Source: Gonium pectorale (Eukaryota > Chlorophyta > Chlorophyceae > Chlamydomonadales > Volvocaceae). Taken from it: a stretch of DNA of 64,000 nt. Where the stretch lies: assembly GCA_001584585.1 (NCBI GenBank), contig LSYV01000018.1, forward strand, positions 885,137 to 949,136. The letters are read 5' to 3'. The notes below the pieces were generated by a model. It did not search any database. It had not been told where the DNA came from and saw only the letters and a list, made by a program, of their open reading frames with translations. Below, piece after piece: positions 11,652 to 36,879 of this stretch (the stretch's first letter is position 1; each line of letters opens with the position of its first letter). The translations under genes and the position numbers were made by a program.

Positions 11652-13273
11652 GTTTTGGTTGCGTCGAGGCGATGAGCAAGCTCAGCGAGGGGAAACCTTC
11701 TGGAGTCTTGGGTCGCAACTAGTGGTGAGAGCGCTGGGCAGCTAAGCAGGCTGTTAATGAAAAACGAAGCTTAGTGCGTATGAGTCTGGGTGCGTTCGGC
11801 AAGCTGTACGTTGTCCGGCAGCTCGGCAACTTGGTGCGCTGTCCCAGGACAGAAGGTCATCGCTTCCCCAAGGTTCATTATCATATCATGATTACCTGCA
11901 GCTTACCTGCGGCCGGGGCGTTGACGCACTCGCTACTCGCTTGGCCCCAACACGCACCCCACAATCCTGCACTGCCATTGGTTTCAAACCCACACGCATT
12001 TGCGAACCTCTGCTGACGGTCGCCAGCACATCGCCGCGTCACAACTTACCAGTTCAACCTCAGCTACCGTCGCACCAGGCTTACGGACTCAGTAGTGCGC
12101 AACTTTCTCCAACCCCATTTTCGCCCCAACCCATGTACGCAGGTGCTGAATTCAAACAGCCGGCCTATCGACTGATGCGAGGACCCACGGGTCGGCTCGC
12201 ATGTTTGTCCTAACGCCTACCGAGCCTTCCCTGCCCTTCAAATTCATCGCACGCGTTGCTGTGTAGCAACCCTCCATATTGACGTCGCGCCTTCTGGTCA
12301 AATGGCCATCCAGGTGGTTCCAGCGTTCCGTGACTAACGCCTTTGTGTTGTACAATGTACATATGCATACAGCCGCAGTGAGCGGTAAATGCGCTTGGTA
12401 TCATTCACCCGGCTGTGACTGGCGCAGTCAGCAATTGTGGCGTAGCATGAATGCGGTTCGTCCATATGGATCGCACTGCGTGCACAGTACATGTTGCCAT
12501 CCTGTTTTGAAGGGCACGCGAGGCATACTGGACACGGCAACATGGTGGAAGGCGGCGTCAGCCGGAAGGTGTCTGTCTTCTGCACCTTAAATAAGGCAGT
12601 CCCTGCGGACCCGTCACGGAAGCGGCGGTATGCCCCATGGAGGATTTGAGCCGGGCTGCAAGGAGGACACGAGTTCACGCCCTGGGCCACGAAAGGCCCT
12701 TAGGCCACTGGAAGGTCAGAAGGAGCCTGCACCACGCGTTACTGCTACCGCCAACCTCCGCATCGAAGCCCACGTCGTTTCTTGGAAGCGGGGCTGCCCT
12801 GCGTGCCATTGCCACCCACCGGGTGCTACGACTCCTCAACCTGCGCGACAACACATCTGTCGTACTGTACTACGTGCGGTGACATGGCTGATCCGGCTAG
12901 GCGCCTCACATCCCCCCTAGCTCGAAGCCGAAAGCACAGCGATAGGCAAGAGATACAAGCAAAGGCGCCAACGACAACGGGCGGCACAGAGCCGAAACTC
13001 ACACGGCCAACAGATCAGGCTCGCACGGCAGCGGCCTCCCCCCAGCGCGGCGTAGAGGAGTGCGCGGAGCAAACAGGGGCCCAACCCTGAGAGCTCGAGC
13101 GTGTGACGGCGGCTCCCATAACCAACACGATACATCAAGCAGCAGCCCTGCCAACAGTGGCTACACAGAACGCATCTGCACCCGAGGCAGGAATCAGCGA
13201 CAATGTCAGAAGCAGTCAGAAGCACAAGGTAGCCGCGGCGAGCCTGGGCGCCGGGTCAGGCCTCGTGTGAAAC
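11652..13273. other. Intergenic: SAR1 5' flank and unassigned sequence up to the gap
   Basis: The first few hundred bases must hold the SAR1 promoter and 5' UTR. Beyond that, frames on both strands are short and without motif. The base composition from about 12100 to 12600 is less GC-rich than in exons. No gene is called. Confidence 0.45.
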
Positions 13274-14054
13274 NNNNNNNNNNNNNNNNNNNNNNNNNNN
13301 NNNNNNNNNNNNNNNNNNNNNNNNNNNNNNNNNNNNNNNNNNNNNNNNNNNNNNNNNNNNNNNNNNNNNNNNNNNNNNNNNNNNNNNNNNNNNNNNNNNN
13401 NNNNNNNNNNNNNNNNNNNNNNNNNNNNNNNNNNNNNNNNNNNNNNNNNNNNNNNNNNNNNNNNNNNNNNNNNNNNNNNNNNNNNNNNNNNNNNNNNNNN
13501 NNNNNNNNNNNNNNNNNNNNNNNNNNNNNNNNNNNNNNNNNNNNNNNNNNNNNNNNNNNNNNNNNNNNNNNNNNNNNNNNNNNNNNNNNNNNNNNNNNNN
13601 NNNNNNNNNNNNNNNNNNNNNNNNNNNNNNNNNNNNNNNNNNNNNNNNNNNNNNNNNNNNNNNNNNNNNNNNNNNNNNNNNNNNNNNNNNNNNNNNNNNN
13701 NNNNNNNNNNNNNNNNNNNNNNNNNNNNNNNNNNNNNNNNNNNNNNNNNNNNNNNNNNNNNNNNNNNNNNNNNNNNNNNNNNNNNNNNNNNNNNNNNNNN
13801 NNNNNNNNNNNNNNNNNNNNNNNNNNNNNNNNNNNNNNNNNNNNNNNNNNNNNNNNNNNNNNNNNNNNNNNNNNNNNNNNNNNNNNNNNNNNNNNNNNNN
13901 NNNNNNNNNNNNNNNNNNNNNNNNNNNNNNNNNNNNNNNNNNNNNNNNNNNNNNNNNNNNNNNNNNNNNNNNNNNNNNNNNNNNNNNNNNNNNNNNNNNN
14001 NNNNNNNNNNNNNNNNNNNNNNNNNNNNNNNNNNNNNNNNNNNNNNNNNNNNNN
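13274..14054. other. Assembly gap (781 N)
   Basis: An unbroken run of N. The flanking sequences are not recognisably repeated copies of each other. Open frames running through it are artefacts of N translation. Confidence 1.
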
Positions 14055-16173
14055 TACTGAAGCTCGTCATGACAGGCCAACCTCGCAACGGGTATCAGAG
14101 TGCTCATTGCAGCAACATGCCGGACAAACCGCGATCAATAGCATCGGCCAGCGACGAGATCACCTGCCTAATCATCAACGCGCGTGACACGGTGCAACCA
14201 GGCGATACCTGGCTCGCGCCACACCATGCTGCAAGCAAAGTCGCGAACTCGGCCGCCCGAAACGCTAAGCACCAAGGCGATCTCGCCTAGTATCCCTCAC
14301 AAGGCATTGCGGTCTTCGGTGGGCTCTCGGGAGGTAGGGCGCCTCGGCATCACGTGTTGCGAGGCGGCTCCTCGGCGCCTCCTCCTCGTGCGGCTCCTCG
14401 ATGCGCTCCATCGCGACTACATGCACGCCACTCAAGGCTCCAGCAGGCTCCAGCGGCTCCAGCAGCACAGGTCGTTCGAGGTCTGGCTGCCAGAGCGCAC
14501 TAGGAGCTAGCGAACCGAGGACCACTACATGTCGAGGCTACGGAAGCGCAACGAGACCAGTGCAACGTTACATGGTGTGAGAGGCAGAGGGAGAGGACCA
14601 GAGAGAGCGTAAGCCAGAGAGAAGAGATTGAGCATAGCACACGACCAACAGGCATACCCCATGCCGTACAAGCTCCAGAACCAGCACGAACACAGGCGCG
14701 GCGGTACTACATCACGACACCTAGTATCTCCCGACACATCTTGTGCCACAAACAAGCCCATGAGGATGTGAAGCTAGGGCCACGGACCGTCACCGTTGTT
14801 GGAGGCTACTGAATGCGGGACCTAATGAAGAGCGATATGTAGCACCCCTTGCAACGACGAAATGACCGAAACTTCGCGAGACCGAGGACATAAAAAAGCG
14901 CAAAATGCAAGCACGTCCATCCTCTTCGCACTCTCATACCTTAATGCGTGCTGGCACCTGCTGGCGCACCCGCGCCGATGCTGACTTGCAAGACTCGGAA
15001 CACGTGTGCGCTTCCACACCGCAACACTTTCAGCAAGGTTACCCCCGCACCCCATGCAGTCTGTCCAGCATGTACTACATATCTTCATTGCCCGCTAAGA
15101 CAGCAACCGACTTCTGGGGACCCGTACCCGAAGACCCTTGCAAGCCTTGACACAGCCAGTGCATTCCGCTCCGGACGCCTAGTATGCCCAGGGATGTCCT
15201 TGCTCAGGCAGGTGGTGATACCCGTCCAGAACCTGTGGCCACGCACACCCCGCCCATACTGGCAAGCCTCCAAAGGGGTACGCGCGGAATTCCACGTCAC
15301 GCCGTCCACCCTCCCCACACCAAGCAAAGCGAGCGGCCACACACCCCGCAGTACATACATGGCCTTCCCACGGATGAGCCGATGTACCAGCTTCACACGC
15401 ATTGCGTGCCGGCCGGCGCGCCTATGGCGTCCGCAGTTCGGGTGGACTCGCCTGCGCGCCTGCAAAGCTGGCATCGTCCAGAGCCATGGGGCATACTTCT
15501 TTGTGGGAATCACCATAAAGCCCCAAGTCCATGGCCGAAAGAATGTCGAAATCCGCATGCTCAACCCACGGGGCACCGAGGACAAAGTCCACTCCAGGCA
15601 ATGTGGCCAAAGCGGACTGTCCCACACGTGGCGCTCTCCCCTTCACGCGATCACGCGTGCCCAACGTGCCTCACCGATCTATCCTCGGCAACGCACGCCT
15701 CGTCGCGCTGTTCTTGTCCTTGCCAGCTTCCAAATATACACCAGCGGCCAGGCCCAGTCATATGCCGCATGCAAGTTCCTAAACGCGGCCAGCCCAACGC
15801 TAGTCGAAAACACGCAGGGCACAGCACAACGGCCAGGAGCCCGAGAGCCACAGACGAAACACCCCGCGAATCGTCGGCACAGGTGCAGAGGTACAGTGCT
15901 GGAGGTGCTGCACCCGTGCCTCAAGACTAGCCATGCATGCGGCCGTATCTGCGGCGGTGGCATACGTCTGACGCCGCGTATCGTTGGTGTGAGAATACAA
16001 CCAGACACCCCAGTAACAGTCATCAGACGTAAAACGGCTTCAGCTGTTTATTGACAACAAAGAAGTCACAAAACGCTTCAGCGCGTTAGGATACCAAAGC
16101 CGGCAGCAGCACTTCTCCCTACAGCTAACCGTGCCTGATTGCCACCAGACGCCTCACCGATTATGTCGCAGGC
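14055..16173. other. Probable degenerate repeat or retroelement stretch between the gap and the kinase gene
   Basis: No intact gene. Long frames exist on both strands (for example 14948-16054 on +) but only one short minus-strand segment (15422-15664) resembles a protein family. The position next to an assembly gap supports repeat content. The last part (16050-16173) should be the 3' UTR of the leftward kinase gene. Confidence 0.45.
15422..15664 (-). pseudogene. Retropepsin-like fragment of a degenerate LTR-type retroelement (tentative)
   Basis: The frame contains VDFVLGAPWVEHADFDI, which resembles the C-terminal part of retroelement aspartic proteases, where an Ile/Val-Leu-Gly-x-x-Trp-Leu pattern follows a hydrophobic strand. 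The catalytic Asp-Ser/Thr-Gly triad is not visible in the same frame, and no reverse transcriptase box was found on either side within 1 kb. If real, it is a decayed piece. A chance resemblance cannot be excluded. Confidence 0.3.
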
Positions 16174-28532
<12,359 letters not shown>

Positions 28533-28771
28533 CTGGGGGATTGTGGCAAGGAAGCTAAGGAAGGGAGCCGAAACCCCTCATACTGGCCCCAACCCCACAG
28601 GCCTCACCACTTTCACCACGTGGTCCCACCCACCCCGCCCTGGCACAACCGCCCCAGTACGCCGTACACCCATGCACCCATACACTCTTCCCCTCGGCAC
28701 TCTTTTGGCATCCTTCCCCACCTGTAAATCGCCTATCTTGACAATCTGACAAAATGCTTTAACAGAAGCAC
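28533..28771. promoter_or_regulatory. Short divergent intergenic space between kinase and GT47 genes
   Basis: The most upstream kinase exon-like segment ends at 28532 and the GT47 ATG is at 28772. If both models are right, fewer than 240 bp hold both 5' ends and any first kinase exon. No TATA box was recognised. The kinase 5' end is uncertain, so this is provisional. Confidence 0.35.
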
Positions 28772-31700
28772 ATGGTGGGACTCGTCCTGCGGTTAGCCTT
28801 CGGGCTTCTAGTCGCCATTCGCGCTTACAGAGCAATTGCCGCGATGCCATCCTTCTATGAGGAGAAGAAGGCGTGTGCCCAGCTTTGCGAGCAGCACGGC
28901 AACTGCAACGCGGAATTTGGGCGCTGCGACTGCGCGTTCGGATTTGGAGGTAGCATTTGGGCCGATCATGAAGATGTGCTTGTGGGCATAGCCCGATCGA
29001 CACATTCACGAAACCGTGGCAAACGGGTTTGGCTGTGCATGTGCACAACGTCAAGCCAGATTTACCGTGCCTTGCGGTAACGGGGAGATTCGGAAATACC
29101 AATCCCCCCTGATGCGTGATGATACACGCAGCGGCTACGGCTCACGGCTCGGTTATCCCTTCAATGTCTTCCCGTGCGGACAAACTCTTTGCCTCGCTCT
29201 CGTCAGCAAACCCTGATCACCCGGGCGCCCGTCACGTCGTAAAAGCCAACTCCGGCCTTTTTCCTTGTCCCCGCGTTGCGGCTGCCAGGCGCCGATTGCA
29301 GCACGGCGCTCCTTCCCGCGTGCATGAGCTCCCTGCGGCCAGGCGCTGTGCCCCAGTACGGCGTGCGCTTCCCTAAGAACTGCTGGTGAGGGCGCGTCGC
29401 CCCAGCTCGGCTGCAGCTAGCTGAGGGCGGCGACGGAGCTGGTGACCGTGATGGTTGGGATAGGATGGCGAGCGCGCTTGGAGTGGTTCACTTGGGAGGA
29501 CTGCTTGGCGCAGGCACGTTATGGCAGTTAGCCTGCGAAAGCAAGGCGCACTACCCTGCTCCAGTTGCCTGCTATCAATGCCGCTCCCAGACCGCATCCT
29601 TTATGGAACAAAGCCGGCTGGACATTGCTCCTTGCCCATGCAACTCTGTGATGCCGATAGGTAGGTAGGCATGCGGCACGCTTGCTGCCGGGAGTTCCAG
29701 GCATCGGGTTTTCTTTGAGCCCCCAGCCTCTATGTTCGTTCATTGCAATCAAGAGGCGTTGCTGGGGCCCGAGTCTACGGGGCAGGCGGCGGGACGCCCT
29801 GGGGTCCGTATGACCTTGGCGGATTAGCGTAGGGCAGACCCGCATGGGGCTGTAAGGGGTGTTGGGGAGGAGCGTCGGACGCGCAGGAGCAACGATATGC
29901 AGGCATGGCCCGCCTGTCTGCAGTCCCACTTTCTGTCCCTCTACTGTCTTTCCTCCACGCTGATCGGCCCTTGCGGCGGCCCGGCCCCTCAGGTGCTACC
30001 GGCAGCTCATGCGCCTGGCGTGCGCCGGCGAGTTCTGGGCCGACCCCTTCTTGTGCCGCCAGCCCGCGTTCTGGATGTGGGAGGAGATCCGCTGCTACGA
30101 GTACGCGGGCGTGCCCGAGACGGATCAGCGCTCGGACCCTCCGGAGCCGGGCAAAGCCGACGTGGTATGGCGGAAGGGCGTCCGCAAGGTGGGAACGCAG
30201 TACGCGTCTGTTGGGATGGGTACGGTGCCGTCGGTGGCGACGCGCGGCCCGCGAAGTGGAACCTGGGCGGTTGTGGATGCAGGACGGGCGTCATGCGGCC
30301 GCCTCGGTGGCCACACCAGCGGCGCTCACACGACGCTCTGATCGGGGCGCGCGGACAGCCGGAGAGCGCTTGTGCTGGCGGTGCCAGCGGCGGCCGAGAG
30401 CGGCTGCGGCCCGCGACGGTGTGCCTGGTGTCGCCATGATTGCGTTGGCGTTGTTGGCGGGGCGGGGACGGCGGGGAGGGCAGCGGCATTGGAGAACACG
30501 TTACGGCCCCTCCTGTTTTGTTGAAGGGCGCGCGAGTGGTGAAGGCGCCGGCCGCCCAGTGTCACGGGCGCGTGTCCCCGAACCGGCGAGCTGCATACCG
30601 GCTCCACGTCCACCCCTCAGCGATTCGGCCGTTTCGGGCTAATAAACCCGTCAAACCACCCCGGCCATGTTGGTCCTTAAATGCGACGGACCACCGGGAA
30701 TTGTGGCATCGGGCGACGGAAAACCTGGCCCCTCCTTTCCACCCTCAGCGCTCAGCCTTTCGTTTCAATGATCGGGAGATGAATGCGCCCCCAGGGCTTC
30801 TCTACTGAGAATGCCTTCCAACCCTCTACCCCTCAGTGTACCGCCTCTGACCTAGGACGAACTTCGAGCCTGGGCTGCAGGCGGGGCTAGAGCGGTTGTG
30901 CGTGTATCCCAAGCTCTGGTGCTGGATTGCTTAGGAAGGCCGCCATTGCGGCCAGGGAACTGGGGTTAACAGGCTGGACGTGGAAGGCCTGGGCTTTGAG
31001 GCTGGAGGTGCGGGCTAGCGCGTGTTGTTCTTGATGTGTGGGCGTCCTTGAGGAAGGCTGTGCTGCGGGGCGTCGGCGCTGGCTGCGGATTCCCCGCTGG
31101 CCACACGCGCTGTTCCGCTGGGGCGAGGGGCACCCGCTGCTCTGGTACCGCCCACAACAACATAAACAGCTGGCAAAGCCAGGTGCCCAGGCAGGCGCGC
31201 ATGGTACTGGTCCGCAGTGGATGGATCGCGACGCGGCTCATCCCAGACCTGTCCCTTCCCCTGCTTGGCCCTTGCCTGCCTCGCCGCGTGCCTGGCCCAC
31301 CCGCCCTTTGGCGCAGAATGACGTAAAAAGCAATGACTCCTTCGCGTTCGAGCAGCTGCCCGGGCCCCATGCGTCTGGCCTGCTGCCGATGGACAAGTGC
31401 AAGGACCGGTGCGTAACGGGAGCCCGGCCGTCGCTGACCTGAGCTGGGAAGGCGGGTGGTCGCGTGGTGGTGATGGGATGGAAAAAGATCAGTTGCCTGG
31501 TCCCCAACACTCTGGGCCAATGGCCATGCTCGTGCGGCGATGGTGTTGTCGCCGCCCCGACGCACACGTGCGCCCCAACGCGGACTGGAGCCCAGCAAAA
31601 ACGGTTTGTCAACCGTTTGTTCAGTGGGAGATAGCTCAAATGCGCCTCGCCCCTCTTCCACCTGCCCCCCTTCCCCTATAGCTGCAACGACCGCGGGCGC

Positions 31701-34700
31701 TGTGTTGATGGCCACGGGGGGCCCTCCTGCGTGTGCGCACCCTTCTTCAAAGGAGACGCGTGCGAGAGCACGGAGGACACGCACTGCCCCCTGGGGTGCT
31801 CGGGACGGGGCAGGTGCCGCGGCGGCTTCTGCCACTGTGATCCCGGCTGGTGGGGCGCGGGCTGCAGCCGGAGCCGCGCCTTTACCGCAACAGGTACGCC
31901 CAGGGACCTTGGCGGCCGAGGCCGGGGCGGTCCGGGGCTGGGCGGGTAGGGGCAGATGGTTGGCATGCGTCCCATCATCAGTCCAGGGAATCCGGTTGCA
32001 GTGAGCCAGCGCAGTCGCTGGGTGCCCCCGTGACTGGGAGACGTCGCGCTGCATGCTGGCTCCAAATCCTGGCCATGCGCCAACTCCCCCCTGTGCCTTG
32101 TTTCCACCTCACGCCAACCCCCAAGCCGACGCGATGCCATCGGCGTGATGCCGCGCCCCACGGCTCCAGCGCACGATACATCGCCCCCTCACCAATGACT
32201 CGCCCTGCCCGGCACACTTGTTCCCGTCGTCATGAACCAACATCACTACCTGCGCCGACCGACCGGACCAGAGTGGACGCCGCACCCTACCGAGCTCCGA
32301 GTGTACGTATACGACCTTCCCGAGCACGTGACGTACATGCGGCCGGACAACGACGAGTGGTGAGTGAACGGGGGCTGCGCGTGAGTAGATGCTGAGCGCG
32401 TTTCCCCGCGTACGTCCCACCCAGCGGCAACCGTCATTCAGAGTGCGTGAGGGCTAGGGAGTGCGAGAGAAGGCGAGGGTTCAGTGTGGCAGTGACGCGG
32501 GGGCGGTGGTGCTCCAGCATGGGGCTCTGTTGGGGCGCCCATGCCCTGAACTCAAGGGAAACATGTGCGCGCGTCACGCGAGCGTCGCGCACTGTCCCCC
32601 AGGCTCTGCCGGTGTGCCCCCTGCCTGGCCTCGAGCGGTTTGTCTCACTCTGTGTCTCCCTCGCCACCAGGCCCATACACTTCCCGATCTACCTGGCGGA
32701 GATTGACGTTTACCACCGCATACTGGGAGACACGGCCATACGCACGGAGAACCCATGGTGCGTCATTGGCCAGCGCCGCCGGGTGTTCCGTACTGCATCC
32801 CTCCCGCACAGCAAGGTGAATGGACCATTCACTGCCATGAAGCGAATGAATGGGCACCCAGGGCACCATGGGGCAGGGCTCTGTGTCGCGTAGTCTGGGC
32901 ACGGTTAGCAGCTGAAGATGCCTCTGCGGCTTTAGAGCCACAAGGCCCCACGCAAGCTGCCTGCCGCACCCTGTCGCACAAGCAAAGCGCCGCCCTGGCC
33001 TCCGACGCGTACTCCTCGGCCATACCTCCCTGCGTTGGTTGGCACCTGCGTCGACATGCCTCCTTGCCCCTGCCCTGCCCTGCCCCGACTTGTCCTCGTA
33101 GGGAGGCCAACCTGTTCTTCATCCCCACGCACACCTACTACTACATTGGTGTGTGGACGGGATGGGATGGCAGCATGGGTGTTTGGCGAGGAGGGTACGT
33201 GAGGGCTAGGCGGTCAGCAGGCCCCAGGCGGCTGCGCTTAAGGGCCAGCTGCACCCCCGGTGTCCACTCACGGCGTCGGCTCGGCGGCCCCAACTTCGCA
33301 GCGCCTGCCGCAGCGCTGCCGAGCACGTTGTGGCTCCGCGATGCCTTCGCCGCCGCGCCCCGGAGAACCCCCTCGTTGAAGGACCAGCATGTACCAACCC
33401 CATCTGCCGCTCCACGGCTCCTTCCCCCGCCCGCAGGCAACGTGGGCTTCCCGGGCCTTCACTTTGGCGCCGTGTTCCGCCACGTGCGCGAGGCGCACCC
33501 CTGGTGGAACCTGACGGCGGGCCGCAACCACGTCGCCGCCACCTCCAACGACCGCGGCTGCTGCGACCTGTACCGGCTGGGGCTAGACGTCCAGCGGCCC
33601 ATCAAGGTACAGTACGGAGCCGGTGACGCGGCGACGCGGTGCTGAGGGGCGCCCGGGGATAGGGCCCAGCGTGCCGTGGCGGGCAGGTCTGTCATCAAAA
33701 GCGGTCCAGAAGATCATGCGAAGCAGGTCAAATACTACCGGTGTGGTGGTTGTGGTGGGTTTATGGGGCTGCGCATGGAGATAGTGGAAGGCGGTGGGTG
33801 AGTTCGCGCCAGGGCGAGTGCTGCACCTCTGCTCAAACCCGAAGAGTGCGCCGCAAGGCCGCCTTGGGCGGGGCGGCAGGGAGGCTTAGGGGCCCGATCC
33901 TGGCGCCCTCGGTGGCTCCAACCGCCAAGTGGGTTCGCCGAAGCGTATCGTCTTGCGAAGGATGCTCTATATGCCTCGCTTCGTGTCAATGAAGATGCCA
34001 CCCGCCATGCCTGTGACCCCGCCAACCAGCAAAGCAAGCCGCCGACCCGCTGACCCACGGGTCACCCCCTTCCTCGCGTTGCCGCGTTGCTGCGTTGTGC
34101 AGCTGGTGCACTTCGCGCAGGCGCCCCGCCATAGCATGCTGCTGTCCAAGAACCCGGGGGGCGGTGACAGCTGGCGGGAGAAGCCGGAGGACCTGGCGGC
34201 CCGCCTGCGGAGCAACATGGAGGTGAGCCCACATCTTGAAGTTGAGCCGAATGCAAATACGGAAGCGTGTCGGCGGGGACGACGCTGCGTGGAGGCGGGA
34301 CCGGGTGGCACGCCCGTTCCCCCCTGTCGTACTTCTGCACGCAAGCACGCGGACACTGACATGCCTGTATCTGGCCCCGCCTGCACCGCGCCGCCACGCC
34401 CTGCTGGCCAGGATCCCGCCATGCTGGGGGCCATCGCTGAGTTCCAGCACCTGGCAGGCCGCCCGCGCTTCCGCGGCTTCCCCATTTACGAGCTGCCCGC
34501 GCTGCAGCAGGAACGAGAGATCTGCTACAGGTAGGGCAACGAGCGTGGGTGCGGGGGGCGGGCGCCGAGCCGCGTGTGAGGCTGCGCTGGGCAACTGGTT
34601 TGGGACTAAGGCGGCGGGGTCGGCAACCTTGGCTTCGGATTCATATCTTGTGGCAGTCAATGGGCCGTTTCGACAGACTGGTGGCTTATTACGAGCATGG

Positions 34701-36879
34701 GGGAACGTGGATTTGGTTCCGCATGCTTTGGATTCCAACGAAGCAAGTCCGGTCAGGGCACCTGCTAGCCAAGGCTAGGTCGGCAAGCGTCTAAATCTTC
34801 CAGCGTTTGGCACCATGCACAGACGGGACAACCTTTCGCAACATGTATTGCTCTGCTTCTGGTCCCGCTAACGGGTAAGCCTTCCTCTGGCTCCCATTCT
34901 GCGCCACCCTAGGTCGCTCCCCTATTTGTGCAACCCGCCCCTCCGCAGGCCCGAGCACGACGTGGCCTTTCCGCCCTACCTGTCATCCCAGCCCAACCAC
35001 GGCGCCTGGCTGTCTGTGATCCCGCGTGCCTACGGCATGGGCCCCGATGGCAAGCCCTTTTTCCTGCGGGAGAGCAAGCGGGGGACGCTCTTATACTTCA
35101 ACGGTTACTCCAAGTAGGGGGGAAGTGGGGAGAATTTGGCTGGCACGGGAATTGCCAGGTGTCATGAATCGTGGCGTGCAGATGGAATGCAATACCTGGC
35201 ACGTGGGGTGGCTCTCTTTTTTTTGAACGGCGACGTCACGAAGGGGCCCGTGGACGTTGAGAGCACCCGGGCAAAGCGGGGGACCGCCTTGCGTCAGGGC
35301 CCCTTTTGGCAGGGGGCGAGACCGCGCCGTGCGGGCGGGCATGAGTTTGTGTTGGGGCCATCGGTTGGGATGGGCGTGGGCCGCAGCCCAGTGCTGCTGT
35401 CCCCTCTGCTGCGCCATAGATCCTGAGTGCCTGCATTGCCCGCACCCCAGATCCCATGTATCATGCTATCTCTCTGTGATTTCGCATGTATACCCTCGAT
35501 ACACCCACCACGGACGTGGCACACATACATCCCATGATATCAACGCCCTGGCTGGCACCTCCCTTGCTGTTACCATATATCCACACTAGCGACTGTAAAC
35601 GCCGCATCCGGCCTTCCTCGCGTTGCCGTACGTGCAGGGTCGACATGGCTTACAGTGCGGGTGTCCGTCAGGGACTCCTGGCACTCTTCAAGGACAACCC
35701 CCGCGAGGACCTGAATATCAACAGAGGTGGGCGCACCGCAGGATGGGCACGAGCAGCCAGGGGGCCTGGCAGCGGGCCGGCTAATATTTGTCTTGATTAT
35801 TGTGCCGGAACCTCTGCCGTGCCGGATATGATCAGGGTTTGGATGGCACCCGAGACGTAAGCATTACAGCCCTGCCGGGTTACAGAACGACGGGGCGACG
35901 CCTACGGCTGCCTCGGTCACGCAGCGCACGTGCGAGGGTTGGCCGGCGTTCCGGACCGCCTGCGGGGGCCCGACAGAGACCTACCTACACATCCCTTTCG
36001 ACCTTGCCCCGGGCCGCGCAGTGGGAGGCGTGGCCGCGATGCTGTCCAGCCGGTTCTGCTTCACGCCCATGGGCTTCGGGTGGGGCATCCGCCTCAGCCA
36101 GGCTATGCTCGCGGGCTGCGTGCCGGTCATGACGCACGACCACACATGGCCGGTGAGTCGGCAGCTGGGAACGGCTGCGAGCGGTTGTTCGGCTGGCGGC
36201 ATGATTCGGGGGTCCATCGCAGTCGAGTCGCGGGCGGCCAGGGCACCCTGGCATGGCATGCGAGTTTGCGGCTGCAAGTGATGACCGGTAACAGCGGTAG
36301 GAGCACCCTTGTGCTCTACCTCCCTGCCTCCCGCTCCGGCTCCACCCACCGCGCATCTCCGCTAAAGACTGCGCCTGCTCCCGGCCGGACGGGCCCTCCC
36401 CCGATCCGGCCCCTCAGACGCTGTGGGACGTGCTCCCCTACGAGCGCTTCTCGGTGCGCGTCTCCCGCCACAACCTGCACCGCCTCCTGGACCTGATCGA
36501 GTCCATCACGCCCGAGCAGCTCGCCAAGCTGCAGGACGGGCTCGCAGAATACTACAGGTGGGGGTGGGGCGCAGGGTTTCGGAGCGACATCCGGAGGCGT
36601 CCGCGTGCAGGTGTCGGGTCCGCCGGGCTCATCGGGTTCACGCTCGATGCCCGCCGTCTGCGTACATACATACGAACATATCACGTGTGAGCATGCAGCC
36701 GCACCGTGAGGGCGAGCGGCAGTGTTAATTTGGGGGGCCCAACTACGCCCGCGCCCCCGCGCTCTGCCCGCCTCTCCAGGGCATTCGTGTGGCAAACGGA
36801 GGCGGGCGGCCTCGCCTACAACTACACGATGCTGTCGCTGCACCGCCGCCTTCTCAACATGTGGACTGGCATGTTCTAG
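28772..36879 (+). CDS. Exostosin-family (GT47) glycosyltransferase with EGF-like repeats
   Basis: Sixteen exons keep phase: 28772-28949, 29289-29385, 29993-30188, 31317-31408, 31682-31893, 32272-32359, 32671-32757, 33102-33148, 33437-33606, 34103-34222, 34412-34530, 34949-35113, 35638-35726, 36022-36152, 36418-36557, 36780-36879; 676 aa. ATG 28772 starts a signal peptide or anchor (MVGLVLRLAFGLLVAIRAY). EGF-like module 1 follows (CEQHGNCN...GRCDCAFGFGG), then a Cys/Trp-rich region, and two more modules from exons 4-5 (CNDRGRCV, CSGRGRCRGGFCHCDPGWWG). The GT47 domain begins LRVYVYDLP and continues through PWEANLFFIPTHTYYYIG, WWNLTAGRNH, DVAFPPYL, GVRQGLLALF and FTPMGFGWGIRLSQAMLAGCVPV, the typical C-terminal exostosin signature. 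Known relatives sit in the Golgi or secretory pathway and transfer sugars to cell-wall glycoproteins or polysaccharides; donor and acceptor cannot be told. Length and motifs look intact. Confidence 0.93.
30727..30843. repeat. Dispersed repeat family R3, copy 1 (reverse orientation)
   Basis: The reverse complement of this segment matches 50290-50403: shared blocks include GGGTAGAGGG, GGCATTCTCAGTAGAGAAGC, GCGCAT, CATCTCCCGA, GGCTGAGCGCTG and GAGGGGCCAGG, in order. A 45-bp partial third copy is at 48047-48090. It lies inside intron 3 of the GT47 gene. Confidence 0.8.

Noticed and set aside
13060..14187. Long open frames through 13.1-14.2 kb on both strands
   Set aside because: They exist only because the 781-N gap was translated as X.
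14948..16054. 368-codon open frame on plus
   Set aside because: Composition is Arg/Pro/Thr-rich as expected for an antisense or random GC-rich frame, no family motif, and other frames on both strands are equally open.
35114..35116. TAG at the end of GT47 exon 12 as the stop codon
   Set aside because: The GTAGGG donor at 35114 joins in phase to 35638, restoring the conserved GVRQGLLALF and the rest of the GT47 domain.
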